Assembly (NCBI GenBank): GCA_019118275.1
Contig: DWZH01000012.1
Span: 1 to 64,000 of the forward strand
DNA from: Candidatus Brachybacterium merdavium
GTDB lineage: Bacteria > Actinomycetota > Actinomycetes > Actinomycetales > Dermabacteraceae
Reading direction: 5' to 3'
DNA: 64,000 bases
Shown here in pieces: positions 34,033 to 43,725 of the stretch. Below the pieces are notes generated by a model that did no database searches, had not been told where the DNA came from, and saw only the letters and a program-made list of their open reading frames with translations. The position numbers and the translations under genes are program-made. Within the stretch, counting starts at the first letter, position 1; each line of letters begins with the position of its first letter.

Positions 34033-34353
34033 TCAGTCGACCTGCAGCTCGCCCATCGGGCCCCAGCCCTCGCCCTCGACCTGGTGGGAGACGATCTGTG
34101 GGGTCGCCGAGAGGTACTGCGGGAACTCCTCCTGCATCTTCTGGAAGTGCTCGGAGTTCACGTGCGGCCCGGCACCCTCATCGGTGAAGGCCTCGATCAG
34201 CACATAGGTGTTGGGATCCTCGATGCTGCGCGACCACTCGAACCACTTGTTGCCCGGCTCGGCGAGGGTGGCCTGGGTGAACTCGCGGACGATCTCGGGC
34301 CAGTCGTCGGCATGCTCGGGCTTCACGGGGAACTTCACGTTGATCAGGATCAT
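34033..34353 (-). CDS. Antibiotic-biosynthesis-monooxygenase (ABM) domain protein, putative quinol monooxygenase
   Basis: A 106-residue dimeric alpha+beta barrel protein. It begins MILINVKFPVKPEHADDWPE and has the ABM pattern NKWFEWSRSIEDPNTYVLIE, then the conserved HVNSEHFQKM helix. Related proteins (YgiN type) oxidise quinols or act on reactive aromatics without cofactors. GAAAGGAC precedes the start. It fits the quinone theme recurring in this window but stands alone. Confidence 0.85.
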   Translation of the reverse strand: MILINVKFPVKPEHADDWPEIVREFTQATLAEPGNKWFEWSRSIEDPNTYVLIEAFTDEGAGPHVNSEHFQKMQEEFPQYLSATPQIVSHQVEGEGWGPMGELQVD

Positions 34354-34507
34354 GCTCGGGTCCTTTCCGAACGGGTCGACGGTGAACGGGTCGCTCCCAG
34401 CCTGCCCTGTTCGGGCCGCTTCCGGAAGCCGGATTCTCAGGGGACAAGAATCGGTGGGCCTGACGGTGGCATCCGGTCGCCTGGCGAGGAGAAGGAGGGA
34501 CAGCGCC

Positions 34508-34520
34508 TAGGATCGGACTG
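34508..34520 (+). promoter_or_regulatory. Leaderless promoter of the TDT transporter gene
   Basis: TAGGAT at 34508-34513 ends 6 bases before the GTG start at 34520, placing transcription start at or next to the start codon. There is no ribosome-binding site in this gap. Confidence 0.5.
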
Positions 34521-35560
34521 TGCCCGCCTCCAGATTCTCTCCTCGCGAGCTCTCTCCGGGGTACTTCGCCGTGGTGATGGCCACCGGAATCCTGGCGATC
34601 GCCTCCTCGCAGCGGGGCTGGGTGATCCCGTCGCTGATCCTGCTGGTGCTGGCCGGGGTCGCCTACGCGGTGCTGGTGGTGCTGACGCTCTGGCGGCTGG
34701 TTGCCCATCGTGACGCGGTCGCCACCGATCTCCGCGACCCGCGCACGGCCTTCCAGGCCTTCACGTTCGTCGCCGGCACGGGGGTGCTCGCCTCCGCCCT
34801 GGCCGTCCATGGCCGGCTCCGACCGGCGGCCGTGCTGCTGGCCGTGGCTGCCGTGAGCTGGTTGCTGATGGGGTATGCGCTGCCGTGGGCGGCTGTCCTG
34901 GGCCGGGCCCAGCGGCCCTTGACGGCAGCTGCCAACGGCACCTGGTTCATCTGGGTGGTGGCCGCCCAATCGGTGGCCGTGCTCGCTTCCACCCTCGAAC
35001 CCGGCGCGGGGCGGGCAGGACATGCGCTGTCGATCCTGGCGGTCTTCGCGTGGTCGGTGGGCCTGATGCTGTACGTCGCGGTGGCCGTCATGGTGGTGCT
35101 GCGCCTGATGGTCCATCCGCTCGAGCCCCGCGAGCTGGATCCGCCCTACTGGGTGTCGATGGGAGCGATCGCGATCACCATCGTGGCTGGTGCACGGATC
35201 GTGGCCATGGAGAGCGCGCCCACCGTCGATGCGGTGCGGGGCCTGGCCGAGGGGCTGACCGTGGTGCTGTGGGCCTTCGCCACCTGGCTGATACCGGCCC
35301 TGCTCGCCGTGGGGGTGTGGCGCCACTGGGTCCGGCGCATCCCTCTGACCTACACCCCGGCTCTGTGGTCCATGGTCTTCCCGCTGGGGATGTACGCCGC
35401 CGCCTGCATGACCCTGGGGCGAGCGGACCAGCTCCCCCTGGTCGAGAGGATCGGCGAGGCCTGGATCTGGGTGGGACTGACCGCCTGGCTCGTCACGGCC
35501 GGGGCGATGGTCGTCTCCTGGGTCACCGGCTCGCGGCGAAGGGTCCCCGGAACCCGCTGA
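34520..35560 (+). CDS. Tellurite-resistance/dicarboxylate (TDT) family transporter
   Basis: A ten-helix membrane protein of 346 residues, related to TehA/Mae1/SLAC1. It begins with the family signature SPGYFAVVMATGILAIASSQ. Later helices include TFVAGTGVLASALAVHG, PPYWVSMGAIAITIVAGARI and YTPALWSMVFPLGMYAAACM. Members export or take up small anions such as C4-dicarboxylates, malate or sulfite. The GTG start at 34520 appears leaderless. A GMC oxidoreductase stump follows directly. Confidence 0.88.
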   Translation: MPASRFSPRELSPGYFAVVMATGILAIASSQRGWVIPSLILLVLAGVAYAVLVVLTLWRLVAHRDAVATDLRDPRTAFQAFTFVAGTGVLASALAVHGRLRPAAVLLAVAAVSWLLMGYALPWAAVLGRAQRPLTAAANGTWFIWVVAAQSVAVLASTLEPGAGRAGHALSILAVFAWSVGLMLYVAVAVMVVLRLMVHPLEPRELDPPYWVSMGAIAITIVAGARIVAMESAPTVDAVRGLAEGLTVVLWAFATWLIPALLAVGVWRHWVRRIPLTYTPALWSMVFPLGMYAAACMTLGRADQLPLVERIGEAWIWVGLTAWLVTAGAMVVSWVTGSRRRVPGTR

Positions 35561-35567
35561 ATGCTGA

Positions 35568-35873
35568 TCGGCTCGCGGACGGTCCTCGGCGCCCGCAGCG
35601 GAGACGCTGTACCGAGCGGTCGGTGCGGTCGGCACGTATCGCACCGCCCCGCACCCCTCGACCCACAACCTCGGCACCTGCCGTATGAGCGAGCGCCCGG
35701 AGGACGGTGTGGTCGACAATTGGGGCCGCGCCCATGAGGTGCCCGACCTGTTCGTCTCCGACGGCTCCCAGTTCACCAGCGGTGCCGCCGCTGATCCGAC
35801 CCTGACCATCGTGTCCCTGGTCAACCAGCAGGCGGAGCACCTCACTGAGGCTCTGAGGACGGGGGAGATCTGA
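35568..35873 (+). pseudogene. C-terminal stump of a GMC-family oxidoreductase
   Basis: One frame, open after a TGA at 35565, reads APAETLYRAVGAVGTYRTAP, then STHNLGTCRMSERPEDGVVD and VPDLFVSDGSQFTSGAAADP, ending TLTIVSLVNQQAEHL and a short tail. These are unmistakable C-terminal GMC motifs (HNLGTCRM; flavin-side GSQFTSG). Everything before, including the FAD-binding N-terminus (400-500 residues), is absent; the TDT gene ends immediately upstream. A short product from ATG 35685 could be made but would be non-functional. Confidence 0.85.
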
Positions 35874-36012
35874 GCGCTTGGTCCCGGGCGGCCGCCTCGG
35901 CCGAAGTCGCACACCGGCGGGGACCGGTCCGATCGATCCCCGCCGTGGACGGCCGACGGTCCGGCCCCTAGCCTGGGAGCATCTGCCCAGGCCGTCCACC
36001 GGGAGGCACCGG

Positions 36013-36627
36013 ATGCCACGATCCACGCAACGGAAACGGGCAGCCGAGCTGCTCAGCGAGCACGGCACCACGTACGCGGAACAGGCCGGGATCACCCTCA
36101 CCGACAAACCCTCGCCCCTGTACCGCCTGCTGGTGCTGTCCACGCTCCTGTCGACACGGATCGATGCCCAGATCGCCGTCGCGGCCGCACGTGAGCTCTC
36201 GAGCGCCAAGATGCGCACGCCGCAGCGGATGGTCGATGCCACCTGGCAGCAGCGGGTCGATGCCCTGGGCCGCGGCCACTACCGCCGGTACGACGAGAGC
36301 ACGGCCACGCGCCTGGGCGACGGAGCTCGCCTGCTGCTCGACACCTACCGCGGGGACCTGCGCCGCCTGCGCGACGCCGCCGACGATACCGCGGGCATCC
36401 TCCGCAGGCTGCAGGACTTCCCGGGCATCGGTCCCACCGGCGCGGCGATCTTCGCCCGCGAGGCACAGGACGTCTGGCCGGCTCTGGCGCCCTGCTTCGA
36501 CACCAAGGCCCTGGACGGCGCGCGCAAGGCCGGTCTGCCCGAGGACGCCGACGAGCTCGATGCGCTCATCGATCCCTCGGACCGCTCTCGATTCGCTGCG
36601 GCGCTGGTTCGTGTCGCCCTCGAGTAG
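36013..36627 (+). CDS. Endonuclease III-like HhH-GPD protein lacking the catalytic lysine and FeS site
   Basis: A 204-residue DNA-glycosylase-fold protein. It has YRLLVLSTLLSTRIDAQIAV, like the Nth start, and a helix-hairpin-helix LQDFPGIGPTGAAIFAREAQ. In Nth the hairpin contains a catalytic Lys (GVGRKTA); here it is Pro-Thr. The other catalytic residue appears kept as Asp163 in CFDTKALDGARKAG. The C-terminal four-cysteine cluster is missing. It may be a monofunctional glycosylase or a DNA-binding paralogue. GGGAGGC precedes ATG 36013; TAGCCT near 35970 may be its -10. Confidence 0.8.
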   Translation: MPRSTQRKRAAELLSEHGTTYAEQAGITLTDKPSPLYRLLVLSTLLSTRIDAQIAVAAARELSSAKMRTPQRMVDATWQQRVDALGRGHYRRYDESTATRLGDGARLLLDTYRGDLRRLRDAADDTAGILRRLQDFPGIGPTGAAIFAREAQDVWPALAPCFDTKALDGARKAGLPEDADELDALIDPSDRSRFAAALVRVALE

Positions 36628-36822
36628 GGGCCCCCGCGAGGACAGCGCGGATCAGCGCCGCCCTCGAGCAGGAAGGGTCTGCTGAGCGCGAGCATCATGC
36701 CGACGTCCAGGGCGATGGATCGCTGTCCTCCCCCGACGATAGCCAAGGGCCGGGCCACCCGCGGGTGGCCCGGCCCTTCGTGATGCTGCGGTGGCACCGA
36801 GGTGCGGTGCGCCGCTGAGGGA
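36628..36822. terminator. Convergent gap with strong hairpin terminator at 36745-36778
   Basis: AAGGGCCGGGCCACCC (36745-36760) pairs perfectly over 16 bp with GGGTGGCCCGGCCCTT (36763-36778) around GC. It lies between the Nth-like gene and the rpf gene, which converge, so it should stop both. Nothing else was recognised in the gap. Confidence 0.8.
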
Positions 36823-38236
<1,414 letters not shown>

Positions 38237-38563
38237 ATGTCCGATGTGCCCGCTGTGAACCACAATCCGGAGGAATCCCGTTACGAGATCACCGTAGATG
38301 GGCAGCTCGCCGGCTTCTCGCAGTACCTCGACACCGAGACCGAGGGGACCGCGCAGCGGATCCTGTTCCACACCGAGGTCGGCAAGGCGTTCGGCGGGCG
38401 CGGCCTGGCCTCGACCCTGACCCGCGAGGCGATCGGCCAGGCCGTGTCGGAGGGCAAGCGGGTGGTGCCGATGTGCTCCTACGTCCAGAAGTGGGTCGAG
38501 ACCCACGACGACCACGCCGACCACATCGACGCCGTCACCCCCGAGCACAAGGCGCTCTTCTGA
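38237..38563 (+). CDS. GNAT-like acetyltransferase (short YjdJ/Gcn5-related type)
   Basis: A 108-residue protein of the minimal GNAT type. It has NPEESRYEITVDGQLAGFSQ, then FHTEVGKAFGGRGLASTLTR with the acetyl-CoA loop, and RVVPMCSYVQKWVETHDDH. These single-domain members are widespread and of unknown substrate. AAGGAG (38226-38231) precedes ATG 38237. It is convergent with the kinase gene. Confidence 0.88.
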   Translation: MSDVPAVNHNPEESRYEITVDGQLAGFSQYLDTETEGTAQRILFHTEVGKAFGGRGLASTLTREAIGQAVSEGKRVVPMCSYVQKWVETHDDHADHIDAVTPEHKALF

Positions 38564-38599
38564 GCCGGTAGTTGCCCGCCGGGACAGCGACCAACTCGG

Positions 38600-39508
38600 T
38601 CAGCTGCGCGGCGGATTCAGCTGCGCCTCGGCGGCCTCCCGATGGTCCGGGTCCCCGGTCTCCAGGGCGTACAGCCCGTATCCCAGGGGGCTGGCCGCGA
38701 ACATCTCGGTGCAGTGCTCGCCCAGGCGGGGCCATACTCGTCCGCCGCCGCGCACGTAGTGGTCCAGCAGCACCTCGAAAGCCTCCGGCGGGGACACCGA
38801 ATGCTGGAACTGCAGGTCGCGTGCCGGGTCGCCGACCGCGGCGGTGGTCCAGTCCAGCACGGCCGTCACCCGCTCCCCGTCCACCAGGGTGTGCGCCGGA
38901 TAGATCTCACCGTGGGTGAGCACGGAGAAGTCCGGCCAATAGCTGTCCTCGGCCACCCAGGCGCGCCACCGCTCCAGCAGAGCCGGTGCCACGTCGAAGG
39001 CATCCGCGACCCGGTCGATGTCCTGCGCCCATTGCGCTCTGGTCTCCGCGGGCTCGTGATGGTCGATCCCGGTGGTCCGTGCCTGCTCGGTGTCGATGCT
39101 GTGCAGCTGCGCGATGAACTCGCCCAGTGACGCCGAATAGGTGGGCGAGGCCATGTCCACGTGCCACTGCGGGCTGAGATCGGCGGCCAGCGTCAGAGCC
39201 GGTTCGCCCGGGAGCAGGGGATAGGCGATCAGCCTCGGGCTGTGGACCTGCCAGTCGGGCACCGCCACGGTCAACTTCGGGCCGATCATCGACAGCAGCC
39301 GTCCCTCGGTGGCCGCGCGTTCGAGCACGTCGGGACGGCGGGGGATCCGCAGCACCCAGCGCTCGCCGCCATCGACGCGGACGATGGCGACCCGGAAGTC
39401 CAGGCCGAGGTCGGTGATCTGGAGGGACTCGGGATCGACCTCGAGGTCGTGCTCGGCGGCCAGGCGGATGATCTCGGAATGGTCAGCGGACTGCGTCGAC
39501 GCGGTCAT
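38600..39508 (-). CDS. Macrolide 2'-phosphotransferase-like kinase with HGE in place of HGD
   Basis: A 302-residue aminoglycoside-kinase-fold protein resembling the Mph family. It has TDLGLDFRVAIVRVDGGERW, VLRIPRRPDV and SLGEFIAQLHSI. The catalytic loop reads THGEIYPAHTLVDGERV, with Glu201 where Mph and APH enzymes carry the catalytic Asp (HGD). The metal-binding DW of VLDWTTAAVGDPARD is intact. A chromosomal Mph is known from Brachybacterium faecium (from memory). The substitution could impair or redirect activity, so macrolide resistance should not be assumed. Convergent with the GNAT gene. Confidence 0.85.
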   Translation of the reverse strand: MTASTQSADHSEIIRLAAEHDLEVDPESLQITDLGLDFRVAIVRVDGGERWVLRIPRRPDVLERAATEGRLLSMIGPKLTVAVPDWQVHSPRLIAYPLLPGEPALTLAADLSPQWHVDMASPTYSASLGEFIAQLHSIDTEQARTTGIDHHEPAETRAQWAQDIDRVADAFDVAPALLERWRAWVAEDSYWPDFSVLTHGEIYPAHTLVDGERVTAVLDWTTAAVGDPARDLQFQHSVSPPEAFEVLLDHYVRGGGRVWPRLGEHCTEMFAASPLGYGLYALETGDPDHREAAEAQLNPPRS

Positions 39509-39573
39509 CCGAGCATTCTCCCACGAGGCGAGACGAGACTGCGGATCGATGGGCAGGATCCGTCGCGGAGCGC

Positions 39574-39602
39574 CGTAGGCGCGGCCCGCCTACGCTTCGC
39601 TC
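39574..39602 (+). promoter_or_regulatory. Leaderless promoter with overlapping inverted repeat
   Basis: TACGCT (39591-39596) lies 6 bases before ATG 39603. CGTAGGC (39574-39580) and GCCTACG (39588-39594) are perfect inverted arms spaced 7 bases, and the second overlaps the -10. A repressor binding here would shut the promoter. Confidence 0.45.
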
Positions 39603-40295
39603 ATGCGCATCGCCTTCGGGATCCTTGCGGTCGTCGCCCTCGTCCACCTGACCGGGCAGCTCGCAGGGCCCACACTGCTGGCCCACTCTACGCAGGTCCT
39701 GCTGATGCCGGCGCTGGCCGGAGTGCTGCTGGCCGGCACCACGGCGCCACGAGGACGGCTCGTGCACCTGGTGCTGGTGGCGCTGCTGTTCTCCTGGCTG
39801 GGGGACTCGGTGCCGCGGTTCACCACCGGCGACACCTCGTTCCTACTGATGGTGGGCTTCTTCCTGATCGCCCAGCTGGTCTACGTGGTGGCGCTGTGTC
39901 CCTATCGGCACGCCTCGCTGCTGCGCAGACCGGCGGCCCTGGTGCCGTACGGCGCGTTCGGCATCTTGATCGTCGTGCTGTGCGCGCCACAGACCGGGGC
40001 GCTGCTGCCGGCGGTGGCGGTCTATGCGGCCGTGATCGTGGCCATGGCGGTCCTCGCCACCGGTCTGGGCCGGCTGGCCGGGACGGGCGCGGTGGTGTTC
40101 GTGGCCTCCGACGCCCTGATCGCCCTGGACACCTTCGGGGTGATGACGCTGCCCGGACAGGGCTTCTGGGGGATGAGCAGCTATATCACCGCGCAGACCC
40201 TGCTGATCATGGCGGTCCGGCACCGGGCGCAGCAGGCTCCTGCGCAGGCGGGCCCTGTGGGGCAGGGGCCCGCGGAGCAGGGGCCGATGCTGTAG
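39603..40295 (+). CDS. YhhN-family lysoplasmalogenase-like membrane protein
   Basis: A 230-residue protein with about eight helices, related to YhhN/TMEM86 enzymes that cleave the vinyl-ether bond of lysoplasmalogens. Motif segments are LLFSWLGDSVP, FLIAQLVYVVAL and the C-terminal FVASDALIALDTFG, with acids conserved in the family. The C-terminal 25 residues are a Gln/Pro/Gly-rich tail. The start codon is only 6 bases from a -10 hexamer. It ends 20 bases from the convergent TerC gene. Confidence 0.88.
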   Translation: MRIAFGILAVVALVHLTGQLAGPTLLAHSTQVLLMPALAGVLLAGTTAPRGRLVHLVLVALLFSWLGDSVPRFTTGDTSFLLMVGFFLIAQLVYVVALCPYRHASLLRRPAALVPYGAFGILIVVLCAPQTGALLPAVAVYAAVIVAMAVLATGLGRLAGTGAVVFVASDALIALDTFGVMTLPGQGFWGMSSYITAQTLLIMAVRHRAQQAPAQAGPVGQGPAEQGPML

Positions 40296-40314
40296 ATCGA
40301 CGGGGCGCGTGGCC

Positions 40315-41403
40315 TCAGCGACCGTCTCCGCCCGTGCCGTCGCCGGTGTCGTGCTCGCGGCTCTCGCTGTCCGAGCCGTCGTCAGCGGGATCGGTCGCGG
40401 GCCCGTGGTGGGTGATCTCGGAGCTGGCCGCGCCGGACTTCGCGACCGCTCTGCCCCTGGGGCTGGCCAGAGAGACGACGACGGTGATGATCAGCACGAC
40501 CAAGATCACGATCAGCGACAATCCGGTGGAGACCTCGGGGACCGGAACCGGCTGGCCATCGTTGAGGAAACCGAGCTCGTTCTCGTGCAGGGCGTGCAGG
40601 ATGAGCTTGGCGCCGATGAACAGCAGGATCGTGGACAGTCCCAGCGAGAGGTAGATCAGCCGCTCGAGCAGGCCGTCGATCAGGAAGTACAGCTGGCGCA
40701 GGCCCAGCAGCGAGAACACCGTCGCGGTGAACACGATGTAGGTGTTCTGGGTCAGACCGAAGATCGCCGGGATGGAATCCAGCGCGAAAAGGATGTCGGT
40801 GCCGCCGATCGCGACCATCACCAGCAGCATCGGCGTCAGCACCCGCTTGCCGTTCTCGATGGTGGTCAGCTTGTCGCCATCGTAGTGCTCCGAGGTGTGG
40901 AGGAACCGACTCGCCAGCCGCACCACGACGTTCTGGCTCTCGTCGCTCTCGCCGCCGCGCAGCATGTTGATCGCGGTGATGATGAGGATCGCGCCGAAGA
41001 TGTAGAACATCCAGGAGAAGTTGTCGATGAGTGCGGCACCGATGAAGATCAGGCCGGTGCGGGCGATGATCGCGAAGACGATGCCGAACAGCAGCACCTT
41101 CTGCTGATCCTCCCGGGGCACCCGGAAGCTCGAGATGATGATCAGGAAGACGAACAGGTTGTCGACCGACAGCGCCTTCTCGGTGACATAGCCGGCGAAG
41201 TACTCGGTGCCCATCGCCGAGCCGCCGACGAACAGCACGATCAGACCGAATACGAGGGCTATGCCGACGTAGATGGCCGACCAGACGGCGGCCTCACGCA
41301 GCGTGGGGATGTGCGCCTTGCGCACATGCGCGAAGTAGTCGAAGGCCAGCAGCGCGACGATCGCGATGATGGTGATGAGCCAGATCAAAGGGGAGACTGC
41401 CAC
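40315..41403 (-). CDS. TerC-family membrane protein, probable Mn2+ exporter
   Basis: A 362-residue TerC/Alx protein with nine or so helices. Metal-site signatures are GYVTEKALSVDNLFVFLIII with its acidic pair and IGGTDILFALDSIPAIFGLT with a second Asp pair. It has the family loop FLHTSEHYDGDKLTTIENGK. The tail is acidic and polar. Start GTG 41403 (VAVSPLIWLITII), weak ribosome site GGAAG. A probable yybP-ykoY manganese riboswitch lies immediately upstream, which argues that this TerC exports Mn2+ and is switched on by it. Confidence 0.92.
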   Translation of the reverse strand: MAVSPLIWLITIIAIVALLAFDYFAHVRKAHIPTLREAAVWSAIYVGIALVFGLIVLFVGGSAMGTEYFAGYVTEKALSVDNLFVFLIIISSFRVPREDQQKVLLFGIVFAIIARTGLIFIGAALIDNFSWMFYIFGAILIITAINMLRGGESDESQNVVVRLASRFLHTSEHYDGDKLTTIENGKRVLTPMLLVMVAIGGTDILFALDSIPAIFGLTQNTYIVFTATVFSLLGLRQLYFLIDGLLERLIYLSLGLSTILLFIGAKLILHALHENELGFLNDGQPVPVPEVSTGLSLIVILVVLIITVVVSLASPRGRAVAKSGAASSEITHHGPATDPADDGSDSESREHDTGDGTGGDGR

Positions 41404-41433
41404 GGGTTCACTTCCGGCTAGATGAGAGCGACC

Positions 41434-41535
41434 CGGGTCTCTCCACCTGCCGCGAGCGGCAGGCCCCTGTGCCCGGAGAACCATCGGTGGTTCGCGTGTT
41501 GACGTGCACAGAGCGGCGGATACTCCCCCGTTGCT
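41434..41535 (-). ncRNA. yybP-ykoY (manganese) riboswitch, probable
   Basis: Read on the minus strand, the leader of terC contains the blocks of this class in order: GGGGAGTA (41528-41521), CGTCAACACG with GTCAACACG at 41503-41495, a GAACCA/TGGTTC hairpin, and GGAGAGACC (41444-41436). Between them is a 7-bp hairpin CCTGCCG-CTCG-CGGCAGG. A -10-like TAGACT at 41547-41542 places transcription start near 41535. This RNA binds Mn2+ and commonly precedes terC-type genes. Assigned by eye; a covariance-model scan would settle it. Confidence 0.7.
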
Positions 41536-41609
41536 GGAGGCAGTCTACACATGGCCTCCTCGGCGCCGCACCGCTGCGGGGGAGACGCTCGGTGGGACGC
41601 GTCCCGATC

Positions 41610-43595
41610 TCAGCGCAGATCCTCGCGGCCGTAGCGGGCCTGGAGGAACTCCCCGACCACGGCCGCGCCCAGATCGTCGACCTCGGGAGCGACGCTGGTG
41701 CCGCCGGCGCGCCGTGCCATGGCCTCCAAGAACGACTCCAGGCCGGGATCGTCGCCGAGTCGGAAGAAGGTCGTCTGAGCGCCGGCACGGCTGATCCGGT
41801 CCAGCTCGGCGACGGTCGCGGCGACCGTGGCCGGCTCGGGCGGATAGGAGAACCACGACTCGCCGTCCGGCAGCAGCTGGGCGGTGGGCTCCCCGTCGGT
41901 GACCACCAGCAGCACCGGCTGCATCCCGGGGTGCCGACGGAAGAACTGCCCGGCCAGCATCAGGCCGTGGTGGAGGTTGGTGCCCTGTTCATGCACGGCC
42001 TCGAGCGCCAGCAGCTCCTCGACCTTCCGGGTCTGTGCGTAGCGTCCGAAGGAGATCAGCTCCAGCGCGTCCCCCCGGAAGCGGGTGGCCACCAGGTGAT
42101 GAAGGGCCAGGGCCGTGCGCTTCATCGGTGCCCAGCGGCCCTCCATCGCCATGGAGAACGAGGTGTCGACCAGCAGGGCGACCGCGGCCTGGGTGCGGGC
42201 CTCGGTCTCGACCACTTCGACGTCCTCGACCTCCAGGCGCAGTCCGCTACGGGGATCGCCGCCCGCGGCCGCGGTGCGGGTGATCGCGTTGGTGATCGAG
42301 CGGGTCACGTCCCAGGGCTCGGTGTCCCCGAACTGCCAGGGCCGGCTCCCACCGGTGGGTTCGCCGGCAGCCCCCGCCAGGCGGGACTCGCGGGCTCCGG
42401 GCCGAGCGGACAGCCGGTCGGCGGCATCACGCAGCAGGGTCGTGCCCAGCCGGCGCATCGCCGCCGGGGACAGTCGCAGCTCACCGTCGGCCCCTCGTCG
42501 CAGCAGGTTCGACTCGCGCATCGCGCGCTCCAGCTGTGCCAGCTCCTGGGCGGAGATGGCCGCCTCCGGGCCCAGATGGCGGCCCAGCGCCTCGATGTCC
42601 AGGTCGGAGAGGGAGGAGCCGGCGTAGGACTGGGCGAGCTGCTCGGCCAGGGACTCCAGTTCGGCCAGCTCGGACATCACCCCCGCGCCCTCGCCCATCC
42701 CCAGACCCTGCTCGCCCTCGAAGCTCTCCGATCCGCTCCAGTCCAGATCGGGGCGCAGGCTCTGCAGGCCCGTGTCGATCCGGGCGAGCTGCTGCATCAG
42801 CTCCGGGGAGCCGAAGGCCTGGGCCGACAGCGCCATCAGCTCCTCGCGCTGCTCCGGGGTCATCGAGCGCAGCATGCGCTGGGCGGCGGCCGAGCGCTGG
42901 GCGAGCACATCGATCAGTTCGTCGATGGTCTGCGGGTTCTCGGGGAAGGCGTCACCGTGGCGGTTCATGAACTCGGCGAAATCGTCCTCGGTCGCCTCGC
43001 CGCGGGCATGGGCCTCCAGCAGGTCGCCGAGATCGCGCAGCATCTCGGTGACCTGGGCGCGGTCCTCCTCGGTGGCCCCCTGCAGCGTCTGCTTCATCCC
43101 CGCGAAGCGCTGGTCGAGCATCTCGCGGCCCATCAGCTCCTTGATCTGCTCGTAGGCCTGACGGGCCTCGTGCGAGGCCCAGTCGTACTCGGACAGCTCC
43201 GTGACCGCCGCCGCTGTCGAGCTCGGCAGATTCTCGATGGTCATCTCGCGCAGGGTGCGGTCGGTGGAATCCATCTCGGTGTCGCGGGCCAGCTGGCCGC
43301 GCTCGGCGAGCACCGCCTGCCGGAGCAGACGGTCGACCTCCTGGAGGGTGCCGTCCAAGCGATGTCGGCTGAGCAGGTCGCGGCGCCTGCGGTGGATGCG
43401 TCCCGCCAGCTGGTCCAGGCCGTCCTGGTCGCGTCCGCCGCGACGCAGGAACTCGCGCAGCGCCGAATCGGCGGAGTAGCCGTCCATCACCGACTCGGAG
43501 ACTGCATCGAGCGCCTCGGCCAGGTCCACCGGCGGGGCCAGCGGATCCGGACCACCGGTGAAGCGGCCGTAGTAGGAGCGTGGTGCTCTGGCCAT
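41610..43595 (-). CDS. VWA-domain (CoxE/chelatase-type) protein
   Basis: A 661-residue protein that pairs with the MoxR-type ATPase upstream. The long helical N-terminal half holds RREFL-type and YDWASHEARQAYEQIKELMG segments. The C-terminal VWA domain has the metal-ion site VALLVDTSFSMAMEG (DxSxS), EQGTNLHHGLMLAG and LLVVTDGEPTAQL. GAGGAGGG precedes ATG 43595. Size and order match the mycobacterial Rv0958/Rv0959 pair as I recall it. Such pairs act as AAA-driven remodelling or metal-insertion machines; the client is unknown. Confidence 0.88.
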   Translation of the reverse strand: MARAPRSYYGRFTGGPDPLAPPVDLAEALDAVSESVMDGYSADSALREFLRRGGRDQDGLDQLAGRIHRRRRDLLSRHRLDGTLQEVDRLLRQAVLAERGQLARDTEMDSTDRTLREMTIENLPSSTAAAVTELSEYDWASHEARQAYEQIKELMGREMLDQRFAGMKQTLQGATEEDRAQVTEMLRDLGDLLEAHARGEATEDDFAEFMNRHGDAFPENPQTIDELIDVLAQRSAAAQRMLRSMTPEQREELMALSAQAFGSPELMQQLARIDTGLQSLRPDLDWSGSESFEGEQGLGMGEGAGVMSELAELESLAEQLAQSYAGSSLSDLDIEALGRHLGPEAAISAQELAQLERAMRESNLLRRGADGELRLSPAAMRRLGTTLLRDAADRLSARPGARESRLAGAAGEPTGGSRPWQFGDTEPWDVTRSITNAITRTAAAGGDPRSGLRLEVEDVEVVETEARTQAAVALLVDTSFSMAMEGRWAPMKRTALALHHLVATRFRGDALELISFGRYAQTRKVEELLALEAVHEQGTNLHHGLMLAGQFFRRHPGMQPVLLVVTDGEPTAQLLPDGESWFSYPPEPATVAATVAELDRISRAGAQTTFFRLGDDPGLESFLEAMARRAGGTSVAPEVDDLGAAVVGEFLQARYGREDLR

Positions 43596-43725
43596 GAACC
43601 CTCCTCGTCCACTCTGCTCAGCGGGTGTCAGCGGTAGATCTGCTGCCGCTGGTCCCGCGCGGCGCCTCCATCAGTCTCTGTCGGTCTGCTGATCTCCTAC
43701 CGCTCGCAGGCTCGCAGTACGTCGA

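Noticed and set aside
33913..34033. Additional gene between the broken oxidoreductase and the ABM gene
   Set aside because: The space is a 120-base convergent gap filled by a hairpin terminator.
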